64,000 bases of DNA from the NCBI GenBank assembly GCA_019116025.1, contig DXCM01000099.1:1-64000 (forward strand), in the 5' to 3' direction. Below the pieces are notes generated by a model that searched no databases, was not told where the DNA came from, and worked only from the letters and a program-made list of their open reading frames with translations. The translations under genes and the position numbers were made by a program. The stretch comes from Candidatus Companilactobacillus pullicola. GTDB lineage: Bacteria > Bacillota > Bacilli > Lactobacillales > Lactobacillaceae. Shown here in pieces: positions 8,822 through 17,739 of the stretch. How positions within the stretch are numbered: position 1 is the first letter of the stretch; each line of letters starts with the position of its first letter.

Positions 8822-11518
8822 ATGAAACAAGTCGAATCAAAAAATAGTTCTCGAGATTATGCATTAGACAAGAAAACCTTGCTGAAAAAATTTAATACAA
8901 GTGAGGATGGATTAAATAGCCAGCAAGTCTCAAAACTTTTAAATGAGAATGGTCTTAACGCTCTGGCTCAAGGAAAACGCAAAAATATTGTGCAACGTTT
9001 CTTGGATCAGTTCAAGGATTTTATGATCATTGTCTTATTAATAGCTGCTCTAATATCCGGAGTGGTGGCAAAGGAATGGTCGGATGCGGCTTTAATTTTA
9101 GCTGTCGTTATTATTAATGCTGTGTTCGGTGTCTTTCAGGAGTCGAAAGCCGAAGAAGCTATTGATGCCTTAAAGGAAATGTCGACACCCGAAGCTCATG
9201 TAAGGCGTAAAGGGAAATTGGACACCGTTAGTAGCGAACATTTAGTTGTCGGCGATATCGTCTTGCTAGAAGCCGGTGATATTGTGCCAGCTGACATTCG
9301 TTTGTTAGATTCCGCTTCCATGAAAATTGAAGAGTCAGCTTTGACTGGTGAGTCTGTTCCCGTTGATAAATCTGATGAAGTTTTACCAGATGAGGATATA
9401 CCTCTGGGTGATCGTGTCAATATGGCTTATATGAACAGTAATGTGACTTATGGTCGTGGCGTCGGTATTGTTGTAGCAACTGGTATGGATACTGAAGTCG
9501 GTCAAATTGCCGGTTTGATCAATAAAGCTGAAGATACAAGTACACCATTACAAGATAATTTGAATTCATTAGGAAAAACGTTAACTTGGTTAATTTTAGT
9601 TATTGCGGCGGTGATCTTTGCCGTTGGTATCTTTAATAATAGTGAAGGGTTGCCATTGAATGAATTGGTTATCAATATGTTGTTAGTGGCCATTTCATTG
9701 GCGGTTGCTGCTATTCCTGAAGGTTTACCGGCTATTGTTACAATCATTTTAGCTTTAGGTACAACTAGAATGGCCAAGAGAAAAGCGCTCGTTCGTAAAT
9801 TACCGGCTGTAGAAACTTTAGGTAGCACGGATATTGTTGCTTCAGATAAGACTGGTACTTTAACGCAAAATAAGATGACCGTTGAAAAAGTTTATCAATA
9901 TGGACAATTACAAGATGCTTCAGCTGAAATTTCAGGTTCTGACAAAGTGTTACAAGTTATGACTTTTAGTAATGATACTAAGATTCAAAGTAACGATGTT
10001 TTAGTCGGCGATCCCACTGAAACAGCCTTGATTCAATTTGGTTTTGATCATGGCTATCAAGTTGAAGATGAGTTAGCTAAAGAGCCACGTGTAGCCGAAG
10101 TACCATTCGATTCTGAACGTAAATTGATGTCAACTATTCATCAATTGCCGGATAATAAATTTTTGGTAGCTGTCAAAGGCGCACCAGATATGTTGTTGCA
10201 ACGCGTTACAAAAATTCAAGCTACGGCGAATGAAGTACGTGATTTTACTGAAGCTGATAGAGTTGAAATTTTGAAACAGAATAAAGGTATGGCCGTACAA
10301 GCCTTACGTGTTTTGGCAATGGGATATAAGGTTATTGATCAAATTCCTGATACTGTAGATTCTGAAAATGTAGAAAATGATTTAATTTTTGCAGGATTAG
10401 TCGGAATGATCGATCCGGAACGTCCTGAAGCTGCCCAAGCGGTTGTTGACGCTAAAAAAGCCGGTATCAGACCAATTATGATTACTGGTGATCATCAAGA
10501 TACTGCTGAAGCTATTGCTGGACGTCTGGGTATTATCAAACCAGGTGATGACGCTGCCGTTGTTACTGGTGCCCAGCTAGATCAAATGAGTGATGAAGAG
10601 TTTGCTAAAAAGGTTAATCAATATTCAGTTTATGCACGAGTTTCTCCAGAACATAAAGTTAGAATTGTCAGTGCCTGGCAAAATAAAGGTAAAGTCGTAG
10701 CTATGACTGGTGATGGTGTCAATGATGCTCCAGCCTTGAAGTCGGCCGATATTGGTATCGGAATGGGTATTACAGGGACTGAAGTTTCTAAAGGTGCTTC
10801 CGATATGGTTCTAGCTGATGATAACTTTGCTACGATTATTGTCGCAGTTGAAGAAGGGCGAAAGGTCTTCTCAAATATTCAAAAGTCGATTCAATACTTA
10901 CTGTCAGCTAACTTGGGTGAAGTATTAACATTATTCATGATGACACTGTTGGGATGGGATATTTTATTACCAGTCCAGTTATTGTGGATCAATCTAGCTA
11001 CTGATACGTTCCCAGCGATTGCATTAGGTGTTGAACCAACTGAACCAGGAATTATGGACCGAAAACCACGCGGTAGAAAATCAAGTTTCTTAAGTGGCGG
11101 AATTGGCACTTCAATTGTTTACCAAGGTATCCTAGAAGGCTTGATCACACTAGGTGTCTACGGCTTGGCAATTGCATTCCCAGTTCATGCAAATGATGCC
11201 GCAATGCACGCTGATGCTTTAACAATGGCTTATGCAACATTAGCTTTGATTCAGCTATTCCATGCCTTTAACGTTAAATCAACTTACCAATCAATCTTCA
11301 AAGTACATCCATTTAAGAATAAAGTATTTAACATTGGGATTGCTGCTTCATTCATCATGGTTGCCGCAACTATCTTAGTACCTGGTTTCAATGGCTTGTT
11401 CCACGTAACAGAATTAAACTTATTACAATGGTCAATTGTTTTAGGTGCAGGTATTCTAATGGTACTTGTCGTTGAAATTGTTAAATTCTTCCAACGTCGT
11501 GCCCGTAATGTCAAGTAA
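8822..11518 (+). CDS. P2-type cation ATPase, probable Mn2+ (or Ca2+) exporter
   Basis: An 898-residue P-type ATPase of the Ca2+-ATPase/YoaB branch. Visible landmarks are the A-domain TGES (LTGESVPV), the phosphorylated Asp342 in SDKTGTLTQNK, the P-domain TGDGVNDAPAL, PEGLPA in M4, and about ten membrane helices including four to six at the C-terminus. It would pump divalent cations out using ATP. The start is the ATG after AGAAGGGG; an earlier in-frame codon would begin in the promoter and run through the riboswitch, so it is rejected. The Mn2+-type riboswitch upstream argues for manganese detoxification, although the sequence family alone is compatible with Ca2+. Confidence 0.92.
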   Translation: MKQVESKNSSRDYALDKKTLLKKFNTSEDGLNSQQVSKLLNENGLNALAQGKRKNIVQRFLDQFKDFMIIVLLIAALISGVVAKEWSDAALILAVVIINAVFGVFQESKAEEAIDALKEMSTPEAHVRRKGKLDTVSSEHLVVGDIVLLEAGDIVPADIRLLDSASMKIEESALTGESVPVDKSDEVLPDEDIPLGDRVNMAYMNSNVTYGRGVGIVVATGMDTEVGQIAGLINKAEDTSTPLQDNLNSLGKTLTWLILVIAAVIFAVGIFNNSEGLPLNELVINMLLVAISLAVAAIPEGLPAIVTIILALGTTRMAKRKALVRKLPAVETLGSTDIVASDKTGTLTQNKMTVEKVYQYGQLQDASAEISGSDKVLQVMTFSNDTKIQSNDVLVGDPTETALIQFGFDHGYQVEDELAKEPRVAEVPFDSERKLMSTIHQLPDNKFLVAVKGAPDMLLQRVTKIQATANEVRDFTEADRVEILKQNKGMAVQALRVLAMGYKVIDQIPDTVDSENVENDLIFAGLVGMIDPERPEAAQAVVDAKKAGIRPIMITGDHQDTAEAIAGRLGIIKPGDDAAVVTGAQLDQMSDEEFAKKVNQYSVYARVSPEHKVRIVSAWQNKGKVVAMTGDGVNDAPALKSADIGIGMGITGTEVSKGASDMVLADDNFATIIVAVEEGRKVFSNIQKSIQYLLSANLGEVLTLFMMTLLGWDILLPVQLLWINLATDTFPAIALGVEPTEPGIMDRKPRGRKSSFLSGGIGTSIVYQGILEGLITLGVYGLAIAFPVHANDAAMHADALTMAYATLALIQLFHAFNVKSTYQSIFKVHPFKNKVFNIGIAASFIMVAATILVPGFNGLFHVTELNLLQWSIVLGAGILMVLVVEIVKFFQRRARNVK

Positions 11519-11555
11519 TGTGAGTTTATTGAATCAGAATTTTTAACAAAAAAAT

Positions 11556-11617
11556 AACAGTGTCTATTAGGAGATTCAGGTAATATAACTTGAATACTCA
11601 GTAGACACTGTTTTTTT
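11556..11617 (+). terminator. terminator after the cation ATPase
   Basis: AACAGTGTCTA and TAGACACTGTT form the stem; a T7 run follows. Confidence 0.85.
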
Positions 11618-11677
11618 ATTGTGATTTAGCTTTTTATGCCAACGATGAAAGATAAGATTAAAAAATTATCTTGATTG

Positions 11678-12352
11678 TTAAAGGTTAAGTAGTTGTTGCA
11701 AATCATTGATTTCGTAAGTTGCTTTCGTAGTAGTGTGGTTAACCACTTCTTGAGGATTAAACCAAACGGAATCTAAATTAGCAGCGTTAGCACCAGCAAT
11801 ATCAGCTGTTAAAGAATCACCGATAACAAGCATTTGATCTTGATTGGTCTTGAGTTTGTCAAAGACGACTTTAAAGAAATTAGGATCTGGTTTTTGATAG
11901 CCGAGATCTTCAGATAGATATAGATCTTCAAAGTCAGATAATAAATCAGCACGTTTGAGTTGGGAGTACTGTTTTTCTTTAGTACCGTTAGAGACAGCAA
12001 AAATCCTGTGCGACTGACTGAGAGTATCTAGTACTGACTTGGCATTTGGCATTAGGATATTTTCCAGTTTAAAAAGTTGGAGATAGGAATTATTCATTTT
12101 GGCTCCGTCAATATTTTTACCAAAATGGTCAAAGTAGAGTCGGAAGCGGGAATTCAATAGATCTTCACGTCCGAGTTGGCCACGTTCTAATTTTTCCCAT
12201 AAGCCATCATTGAGTTCGTGCCAGTAGGCAATCTGCTGATCATTGAAAGGGAAATCAACTTGCTTTGATAATTTATGTAGCGCTTTTTCGGCATTAGCCT
12301 TAGTGTCGAGAATTGTGTTGTCGAGATCGAATAGTAAAATTGGATACTTCAT
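11678..12352 (-). CDS. HAD hydrolase, YjjG/YfnB-type nucleotidase
   Basis: A 224-residue haloacid-dehalogenase-like phosphatase. Motif I is DLDNTILD with the nucleophile Asp9, motif II is VSNGT, and motif IV is GDSLTADIAGA. The helical cap between motifs I and II and the closing VWFNP segment match the YjjG/YfnB group, which dephosphorylates non-canonical pyrimidine nucleotides. It is cytoplasmic and appears monocistronic. The exact substrate cannot be read from the sequence. Confidence 0.8.
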   Translation of the reverse strand: MKYPILLFDLDNTILDTKANAEKALHKLSKQVDFPFNDQQIAYWHELNDGLWEKLERGQLGREDLLNSRFRLYFDHFGKNIDGAKMNNSYLQLFKLENILMPNAKSVLDTLSQSHRIFAVSNGTKEKQYSQLKRADLLSDFEDLYLSEDLGYQKPDPNFFKVVFDKLKTNQDQMLVIGDSLTADIAGANAANLDSVWFNPQEVVNHTTTKATYEINDLQQLLNL

Positions 12353-12383
12353 AAAGATACCTCCGTATATCTAAAACTATACC

Positions 12384-12417
12384 AAAAAAGACCTAGGATT
12401 GTCCTAAGTCTTTTTGT
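12384..12417 (-). terminator. terminator of the first HesB-fold gene
   Basis: An AAGAC-TAGGA/TCCTA-GTCTT hairpin has T/A tracts on both sides and lies just past the stop of the minus-strand gene at 12432. Confidence 0.7.
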
Positions 12418-12431
12418 TTACTAAGAGTTAA

Positions 12432-12839
12432 TTAGCAGATTTGATCGCCAAGCTTAACCATCTTTGCACGGCGTTCTTCAGCTGTTTCAGGTTTAACGTT
12501 TCTCCAGTCAACGACTGATAAAGCACCATCGAGAATACCACTATTGTCTTTTAGTGCTAAGGCATTGTGCCATAGGGAAATGTTTAGACCATTTGTTAGA
12601 AGATCAGCATCAGAAGGGGATGTCTTCAAATCATAACCAGCATTGTTTTCAAGTTCAACGGTGTAGTTAGGGTCAGCATCTTTCAAAATAACGATTTGGA
12701 ACTTATCACCAATAGCACAGCTACCACCAAGACTTGAATACTTGTTGGAACCATCATCAGTTGTCAAGATCATTGGAAATCCACTAGGAATTCTTTCTTT
12801 TAAATATGTTTGTGCTTCGTCTTTAATATCAATTTTCAT
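12432..12839 (-). CDS. HesB-fold iron-sulfur biosynthesis family protein (copy A)
   Basis: A 135-residue cytoplasmic protein of the Fe-S_biosyn/HesB-like family common in lactobacilli. It shows DDGSNKYSSLGGSCAIGDKF near residues 28-47, DNSGILDGALSVVDWR near 98-113, and a C-terminal Cys in GDQIC. Canonical A-type carriers have a C...CxC set; here only Cys in GGSCAIG and the terminal Cys are evident, so a classical cluster-carrier role is uncertain. It is a tandem paralogue of the next gene upstream, each with its own terminator. Function is inferred from fold only. Confidence 0.7.
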   Translation of the reverse strand: MKIDIKDEAQTYLKERIPSGFPMILTTDDGSNKYSSLGGSCAIGDKFQIVILKDADPNYTVELENNAGYDLKTSPSDADLLTNGLNISLWHNALALKDNSGILDGALSVVDWRNVKPETAEERRAKMVKLGDQIC

Positions 12840-12963
12840 AGTTGTTTTCCTCGCTTATTATTTATTTAAAGTTGCTTTTATTTAATCTTTATTACAAGTA
12901 TTACTATACATCATATTAAAATTGTTTACAAGTAAATTGTGTACAATTTGTTATTTTTAATAA

Positions 12964-12988
12964 AAAGATGCGAATTACCACATCTTAT
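12964..12988 (-). terminator. terminator of the second HesB-fold gene
   Basis: AAGATG/CATCTT hairpin followed on the minus strand by a short T tract, just beyond the stop codon at 12995. Confidence 0.6.
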
Positions 12989-12994
12989 TATTGA

Positions 12995-13402
12995 TTAGCA
13001 AATTTGATTGCCAAGTTTAACCATTTTGTCATGACGTTGTTCATCTGTCTCAGGTTTGACGTCTCTCCAGTCGACAACTGAAAGGGCACCGTCAAGAATA
13101 CCGCTGTTATCTTTAAGGGCTAAAGCATTATGCAAAAGTGAAATATTTAATCCGGCCGTGAAGAAATCAGTATATTGTTCTTCTGTACTCATCTTGTAGC
13201 CTGCATTATTTTCGATTGGAACAGTATATTTAGGATCAGCATCTTTCAAAATAACTAATTGGAACTTATCACCAATGGCACAACTTCCACCTAAACTGGA
13301 GTATTTATTGGAACCATCATCTGTTGTCAGGATAACAGTACTTCCAGCTGGAATTTTGTCTTCCAAATATTTTAGTGCTTCGTCTTTAAAGTCAATTTTC
13401 AT
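12995..13402 (-). CDS. HesB-fold iron-sulfur biosynthesis family protein (copy B)
   Basis: A 135-residue paralogue of copy A, equal in length and nearly identical in the SNKYSSLGGSCAIGDKF and SGILDGALSVVDWR segments, but divergent in the middle (residues about 65-85). The start MKIDFKDEA matches that of copy A and follows GGAAAGGAT; an in-frame ATG 18 codons upstream lacks an RBS. The terminal Cys (GNQIC) is retained. The pair looks like a recent duplication with separate transcription units. Confidence 0.7.
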   Translation of the reverse strand: MKIDFKDEALKYLEDKIPAGSTVILTTDDGSNKYSSLGGSCAIGDKFQLVILKDADPKYTVPIENNAGYKMSTEEQYTDFFTAGLNISLLHNALALKDNSGILDGALSVVDWRDVKPETDEQRHDKMVKLGNQIC

Positions 13403-13511
13403 AATTAAGATCCTTTCCATTACCAAATCAATTGTGCAATCGCTATTTGTACACAACCTTTATTACACTTTCTAATTTACAGTAAATTAGAAAGTTAGGC
13501 AAATAGTTTGC

Positions 13512-14642
13512 TCACGACTTTTTAGGAAAAATTGAAAAAGCGGCAATAACAAATAGGATTATTGTGACCCATAGTAGGACATTGCTGGTCAAAGTCTGTG
13601 GACCAAATTTTCCTAAGTAATTCCAGATCAGTGGGGCAAAGAAAGCACTTATAATAGTAGAAATAGTCAAATAACTACTGAGAGTATTGATTTGTTCAGA
13701 CTCTAATCCTTGATTGCTAGTGAAAATTAAATAGGGACCAGTGAATGAATAAACAAAATTAAAAAAGATTGCTGCGATAATGGCGACAATGCTGATATCG
13801 GTAGTCCAGAGAACCAAGACCGATATAGCAGCGCCTAAGTAACCTAATGTTAAAGTAAATCGATGAATCTTTTTATGGATTATTCCAAACAACAGTCCAG
13901 CAACTAATCCACCTAAATTCATAGCTGATAAGGTTAAATTAATAATTTGCGGATTGCCTAAATGCTTGAATTCAAAATAACTAGGTAATTTCAGTTGTAC
14001 ACCCCAAATTAGTAGGTAGGTGATAAAAGTAAGGATAACTAATTGCCACTTTTGCCAAGGGATTCTAACTGTTTTGGTACTAGAGAAAGAAGAGACCTTT
14101 TCCGGTTCTGGTACGAATAAACCAATCAAAATAGCGGTTACAAAAAGAATTAAATAGAGACCGAAAACAGTATGCCAGATTCCAACTAATAATCCTGCTA
14201 ATCCAAGTAAAACAGCGTTACCTAAGGCAGTTAAACCAGTTTGATAGCCTAACAGTTTGGCACGAAGTTCTCCTTGATAGTTATGGGAGATTAGACTAAT
14301 AGCATGTGGTGAAAAAAGGCCAACACCCAATCCCAAAACAAAGCGACTGCACATTATTAAGATAAAATCGTTGCTGAAAGCGGGGATGACTCCTGATAAG
14401 GCACTAATGATCAGTCCTGTAATAACTACTTTTTTGACGCCTATTTTTCGACTGAGATACGGATTGGGTAATATTGTCAGTAAGGCACTGAAATTGGCGA
14501 TTGTTACCAACCATTCGATCATAGTCGTCGGCACATCAGGAAAGGTCTGTTTCAATTGCGGGATAACACCAGTGATAATAGTGGTTACATTGGTGACAGT
14601 TGAAAGGCTTAGAATACTAACAGTAGTTTTAATAGACTTCAT
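13512..14642 (-). CDS. MFS transporter
   Basis: A 376-residue major facilitator protein with about 12 hydrophobic helices. The loop between helices 2 and 3 reads NPYLSRKIGVKKV, a variant of the MFS A motif, and CSRFVLGLGVGLFSPHAISLISHN is the typical helix 4-5 region of drug/metabolite exporters. The ATG at 14642 is preceded by GATGAGGT; the ATG four codons earlier lies within that RBS. A palindrome at 14663-14682 may be an operator. The substrate is unknown; drug efflux is the usual guess for this group. Confidence 0.8.
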   Translation of the reverse strand: MKSIKTTVSILSLSTVTNVTTIITGVIPQLKQTFPDVPTTMIEWLVTIANFSALLTILPNPYLSRKIGVKKVVITGLIISALSGVIPAFSNDFILIMCSRFVLGLGVGLFSPHAISLISHNYQGELRAKLLGYQTGLTALGNAVLLGLAGLLVGIWHTVFGLYLILFVTAILIGLFVPEPEKVSSFSSTKTVRIPWQKWQLVILTFITYLLIWGVQLKLPSYFEFKHLGNPQIINLTLSAMNLGGLVAGLLFGIIHKKIHRFTLTLGYLGAAISVLVLWTTDISIVAIIAAIFFNFVYSFTGPYLIFTSNQGLESEQINTLSSYLTISTIISAFFAPLIWNYLGKFGPQTLTSNVLLWVTIILFVIAAFSIFPKKS

Positions 14643-14662
14643 GATTGACCTCATCTGTAATT

Positions 14663-14682
14663 TGATAGAGGTTAGTCTATCA
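14663..14682. promoter_or_regulatory. palindrome upstream of the MFS gene
   Basis: TGATAGA-N6-TCTATCA, 20 bp upstream of the start codon. Its size and place fit a dimeric repressor site; no regulator gene is adjacent. Confidence 0.4.
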
Positions 14683-14760
14683 TTGAAGTTTATTAATTAG
14701 CGGACATTTTTGAAAGTGGATAGTAACAATTTTAAAAATAACAGATCTTATTAGGTATTA

Positions 14761-14791
14761 AAAAAACAACCAAAGTTGATGGTTGTTTTTT
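14761..14791 (-). terminator. terminator of the small SLAP gene
   Basis: AACAACC/GGTTGTT hairpin with T tracts on the minus strand, directly downstream of the stop at 14797. Confidence 0.8.
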
Positions 14792-14796
14792 GATAG

Positions 14797-15213
14797 TTAT
14801 TCTACTTCAGTCATAGGAACCAGATGCTTGGAACCTACTTTATAATAGGCTTTTTCGGTAAGTTTGCTTTGACCTCCCAAGGAATAAGCATCTCCTTGTG
14901 GCAGGGTACGTGATAACTTAGTTCCCTTAAGATCGTACGTTGGAGCTTTAAAGGAAGTTACTACGACTCTGAAGTCATCTGTATTGGTAACTACAGTCGT
15001 TCCAACAGCATCAGGAGAGTTACCATTAGTAATTCTAATATCTTTAGCGTTAACCAATTCGTTTTTGCCAATTAAGAAGTAAAGCTTCTTAACGTCAAAT
15101 TTTTTAATAGTATATTCCGTAGATGCAGCTTGGACAGGCAATGCTGAGATTGTTGGAACCAAACCAATTGTTAGTAGAGATGTCAGTAATAAAATCTTAT
15201 TAGATATTTTCAT
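14797..15213 (-). CDS. small secreted SLAP-type surface protein
   Basis: A 138-residue secreted protein. A signal peptide (MKISNKILLL core, cleavage near VQA at about residue 29) is followed by a region with no recognised domain (about 33-90). The C-terminal part, DLKGTKLSRTLPQGDAYSLG to KVGSKHLVP, fits the SLAP module pattern (TLPxGxxWxLG...YYxVxxxxxV) also seen in the proteins at 7324 and 61589. It has one module where the others have two or five. No catalytic domain is visible. It is probably held non-covalently to the wall; function unknown. Confidence 0.65.
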   Translation of the reverse strand: MKISNKILLLTSLLTIGLVPTISALPVQAASTEYTIKKFDVKKLYFLIGKNELVNAKDIRITNGNSPDAVGTTVVTNTDDFRVVVTSFKAPTYDLKGTKLSRTLPQGDAYSLGGQSKLTEKAYYKVGSKHLVPMTEVE

Positions 15214-15496
15214 AGGACTATCCCCTAAATAAATTTATTCAATAGTATTTAATAACTAGGTGTCACCCTGTTATTGGGGAACATAATAACTCGTTAAATT
15301 AAAAAGGAGATAGTCTCAGTGATTGTCAATTGGTATAGGTCAAAGTCGTAACAGATTTGACTACTATTTCGTTCAATAACTGATTATCATTTCAGACAAA
15401 TATTTTGACTAAAGATTGGCGTTTTGGCAAGTGAGTATTGACTGTAAAAATATAGTAATGTTAACCTTTACATGTTAAGAAAGGGGATTTTAAATT

Positions 15497-15784
15497 ATGG
15501 CAAATGTAGAGCCAGCAGAAGCATTAATGCAAGCAATTCATGTTGCAAGTCAAGACAAAGAGGTTCAAAAAAGTTCAGAATTGATGGACCTTTTAGTTAA
15601 GAGCGCTAAACAATTGAAATCTACCGACAACTATCATCAAGTAGCTGCCAACTTAAATAAGTCACTTCAATATTGGGGAATGGGACACGTCGGCGGCCCA
15701 GCTGCTATTGATACTTTATATCAAGCAACGATTAATGATACACATGGTCGTGCATATCAAAAATTGCCTACAGGTATGGAATAG
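15497..15784 (+). CDS. small cytoplasmic protein, unknown
   Basis: A 95-residue protein that I do not recognise. It has no signal peptide or membrane segment and is mostly helical in character (LMQAIHVASQDKEVQKSSELMDLLVKSAKQL, split by short polar turns), with a Gly/Pro-rich stretch MGHVGGPAAID near the C-terminus. AAGAAAGGGG precedes the ATG. The size recalls small four-helix bacteriocin immunity proteins, but no bacteriocin gene is adjacent, so that is only a thought. The preceding 283 bp (15214-15496) hold no clear gene; a GTG ORF of ten codons at 15319 behind AAGGAG is noted but not called. Confidence 0.6.
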   Translation: MANVEPAEALMQAIHVASQDKEVQKSSELMDLLVKSAKQLKSTDNYHQVAANLNKSLQYWGMGHVGGPAAIDTLYQATINDTHGRAYQKLPTGME

Positions 15785-15969
15785 ATAGTAAAGTAGTTTA
15801 ACTGGTATGGGTTAAGTGGACATTTAGATATTTTTGGTTCTTTGTAAGGGAATAAAGAGTACGAATTCTATAATTAGAGAAGCAGTAATTCATTAAGCAA
15901 ATGAATGTACCCAGAGTCCTTAAATAAATGCTGTTTGTACTATATTAGAAAAAAATATATAACGACACA

Positions 15970-16137
15970 CTAGTCCGGAACAACAAGAAAATTGGCTCAG
16001 CCATGAGATTTACCTTAGCGATTTATCGCTTAGGTAAAGGCCGAGCTTGAAGATCCATGAATTTGCACAAAGTGCAAATTTATTAGCTTCCAGGCCGCCC
16101 TGCGTTCCAGCCAAATTTTCTTGTTGTGGAGGACGGC
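15970..16137 (+). repeat. structured dispersed element, copy 2
   Basis: It has the same ends as copy 1 (CTAGTC...GACGGC) and the same core words (CCGAGCTT, AGATCCATGA, CACAAAGTGC, TTATTAGCT, GTTCCAGC), but the outer stem is a different sequence: GGAACAACAAGAAAATTGGC (15977-15996) pairs with a matching strand around 16110-16127. Inner helices are TTTACC/GGTAAA, GGCC/GGCC and TTTGCAC-AAA-GTGCAAA. The 6 bp helix of the other copies is not clear here. Pairing is kept while the sequence changes. Confidence 0.75.
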
Positions 16138-16180
16138 ATCATTCCACTATAAAACATAGAACAATGGTTATTAACCAAAA

Positions 16181-16216
16181 AAAAATCCCGTATGACAATC
16201 ATACAGGATTTTTTAT
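16181..16216 (-). terminator. terminator of nox
   Basis: AATCC-GTATGA/TCATAC-GGATT stem with A/T tracts on both sides, 14 bp past the nox stop codon on the minus strand. Confidence 0.85.
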
Positions 16217-16229
16217 TTGAAAGTTAAAG

Positions 16230-17588
16230 TTAATCCATACCCCAATAAGCAAACTCCTTATCAATAGCTTTTTGAGCAACAAGATTAAGATAATTGAATG
16301 GTTCGTCGAAATTAGGTGAGAAGAGCATGTCGACATAAGCTAAATCATCAATTGTATTACCATTTTGGATAATAACAGAGATAGTATTAGCTGATTGGGC
16401 TACTTCATGGGAACTCATAAATTGAGCACCTAAAACACGACGGCTTTTACGATCGTAAACCAAATCAATATTTATTTTAGTGTTAGTAGGCATAAAGTCA
16501 GGGCGATAATTAGCCTCAAAGAAAACATCTTGAGCATCGTAATTAGCTTCTTTAGCAGCGGCTAAAGTAAGTCCAGTAGAAGCAATGGTTTGCCCAAAGA
16601 GGAACATACCACTAGTGGCTTGACTACCCATGGATTTGCGACGACGTTTAAAGAGATTCATTCCAGCTAAAGTTCCTTGTCTGATGGCATGTGAAGCCAA
16701 TGGAATATATTTGGAAGATAACGTAGGGTTATACTGGATTTCAGTGACATCACCGGCTGCAAAAATATCGGGATCAGATGTTTCCATATAGGCATTGGTG
16801 ATAATAGCACCGTTTTTGGCAATATTAACTTGCCCCTTTAATAGATCAGATTGTGGCAAAACGCCAGGGGAAACGGCGACCATATCTACAACATAATCGT
16901 TGTTTTTAGTAGAAATTTGAATTTGATTATTGTCAGTATTGCTAAAACGAGTTACATTAGCGTTAGTTAAAACAGTGACATGATTTTCTTCCAAAAGCTT
17001 TTTAACACGATCAGAAATAGTTGCATCAACGTATTCATCTAAAAGCTGTTTGTTTTTCTGAAAAAGAATGACTTCATGTCCTGATTTAATAAATCCTTCA
17101 GCCAATTCGACACCAGCATAGCCACCACCTAAGACGGCGATTCGATGACTGTCTTTGGATGCCTCATGTAGTTGATGAGCTTGGTTACAAGTCTTACATA
17201 GCATAACTTTAGGATTCTCAATCCCTGGGATAACAGGAATATTTGTTCTAGAACCTGTTGCCATGATGAGTTTATCGTATTTATCATGAAGGAATTCACG
17301 AGTTTTTAAATTTTGTGCCAAAATAGTGTGAGCTTGACCATCAATTTTGATGACGTCATGTTGCATACGCATGTGAACACCTTTATTAGTAAATTCTTCT
17401 GGATTAGCGTAAAAAACGTCTCCCAAATCTTTGACTGCACCGCCGATGTGCAAATATGTCGCACAGGATAGATAAGATATATCGGCGTGTCGTTCATAAA
17501 CAGTTATTTCTGCTTCTGGATAGTACTTAAGACATTCGTTCATAGCAGAAATTCCCGCATGAGTACAACCTATTATGGCTACTTTCAT
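16230..17588 (-). CDS. nox: FAD-dependent NADH oxidase
   Basis: A 452-residue pyridine nucleotide-disulfide oxidoreductase of the NADH oxidase/CoA-disulfide reductase family. An N-terminal FAD motif (IIGCTHAGISA) is followed by the redox-active Cys42 in YLSCATY. Next come the NADH-binding AVLGGGYAGVELAE and the FAD segment DIFAAGDV, then a dimerisation domain. The single Cys42 is the hallmark of enzymes that reduce O2 to water with NADH, restoring NAD+ and removing oxygen. Monocistronic on the minus strand. Confidence 0.9.
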   Translation of the reverse strand: MKVAIIGCTHAGISAMNECLKYYPEAEITVYERHADISYLSCATYLHIGGAVKDLGDVFYANPEEFTNKGVHMRMQHDVIKIDGQAHTILAQNLKTREFLHDKYDKLIMATGSRTNIPVIPGIENPKVMLCKTCNQAHQLHEASKDSHRIAVLGGGYAGVELAEGFIKSGHEVILFQKNKQLLDEYVDATISDRVKKLLEENHVTVLTNANVTRFSNTDNNQIQISTKNNDYVVDMVAVSPGVLPQSDLLKGQVNIAKNGAIITNAYMETSDPDIFAAGDVTEIQYNPTLSSKYIPLASHAIRQGTLAGMNLFKRRRKSMGSQATSGMFLFGQTIASTGLTLAAAKEANYDAQDVFFEANYRPDFMPTNTKINIDLVYDRKSRRVLGAQFMSSHEVAQSANTISVIIQNGNTIDDLAYVDMLFSPNFDEPFNYLNLVAQKAIDKEFAYWGMD

Positions 17589-17739
17589 TCAACTACCTCG
17601 AGTTTTCTTTTATTTTGTATTATTGATTTTCATAAACTATTTTATATCAAACTTATAGTATACTTGCATTATATACGTTTGATATAAATTTTGTTGGATA
17701 GTTAGCGTTTTTATTTTAAATTTTAGAGGGCATATAACA

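Larger units (their letters stand above)
15785..16229. other. intergenic region between the unknown gene and nox
   Basis: Contains structured element copy 2 (15970-16137) and the nox terminator (16181-16216). The remaining 185 bp after the small gene is AT-rich with no ORF or clear hairpin that I can support. Confidence 0.5.

Noticed and set aside
15319..15351. A ten-codon GTG ORF (MIVNWYRSKS) behind AAGGAG
   Set aside because: Too short, no downstream gene close enough to be a leader, and no further support.
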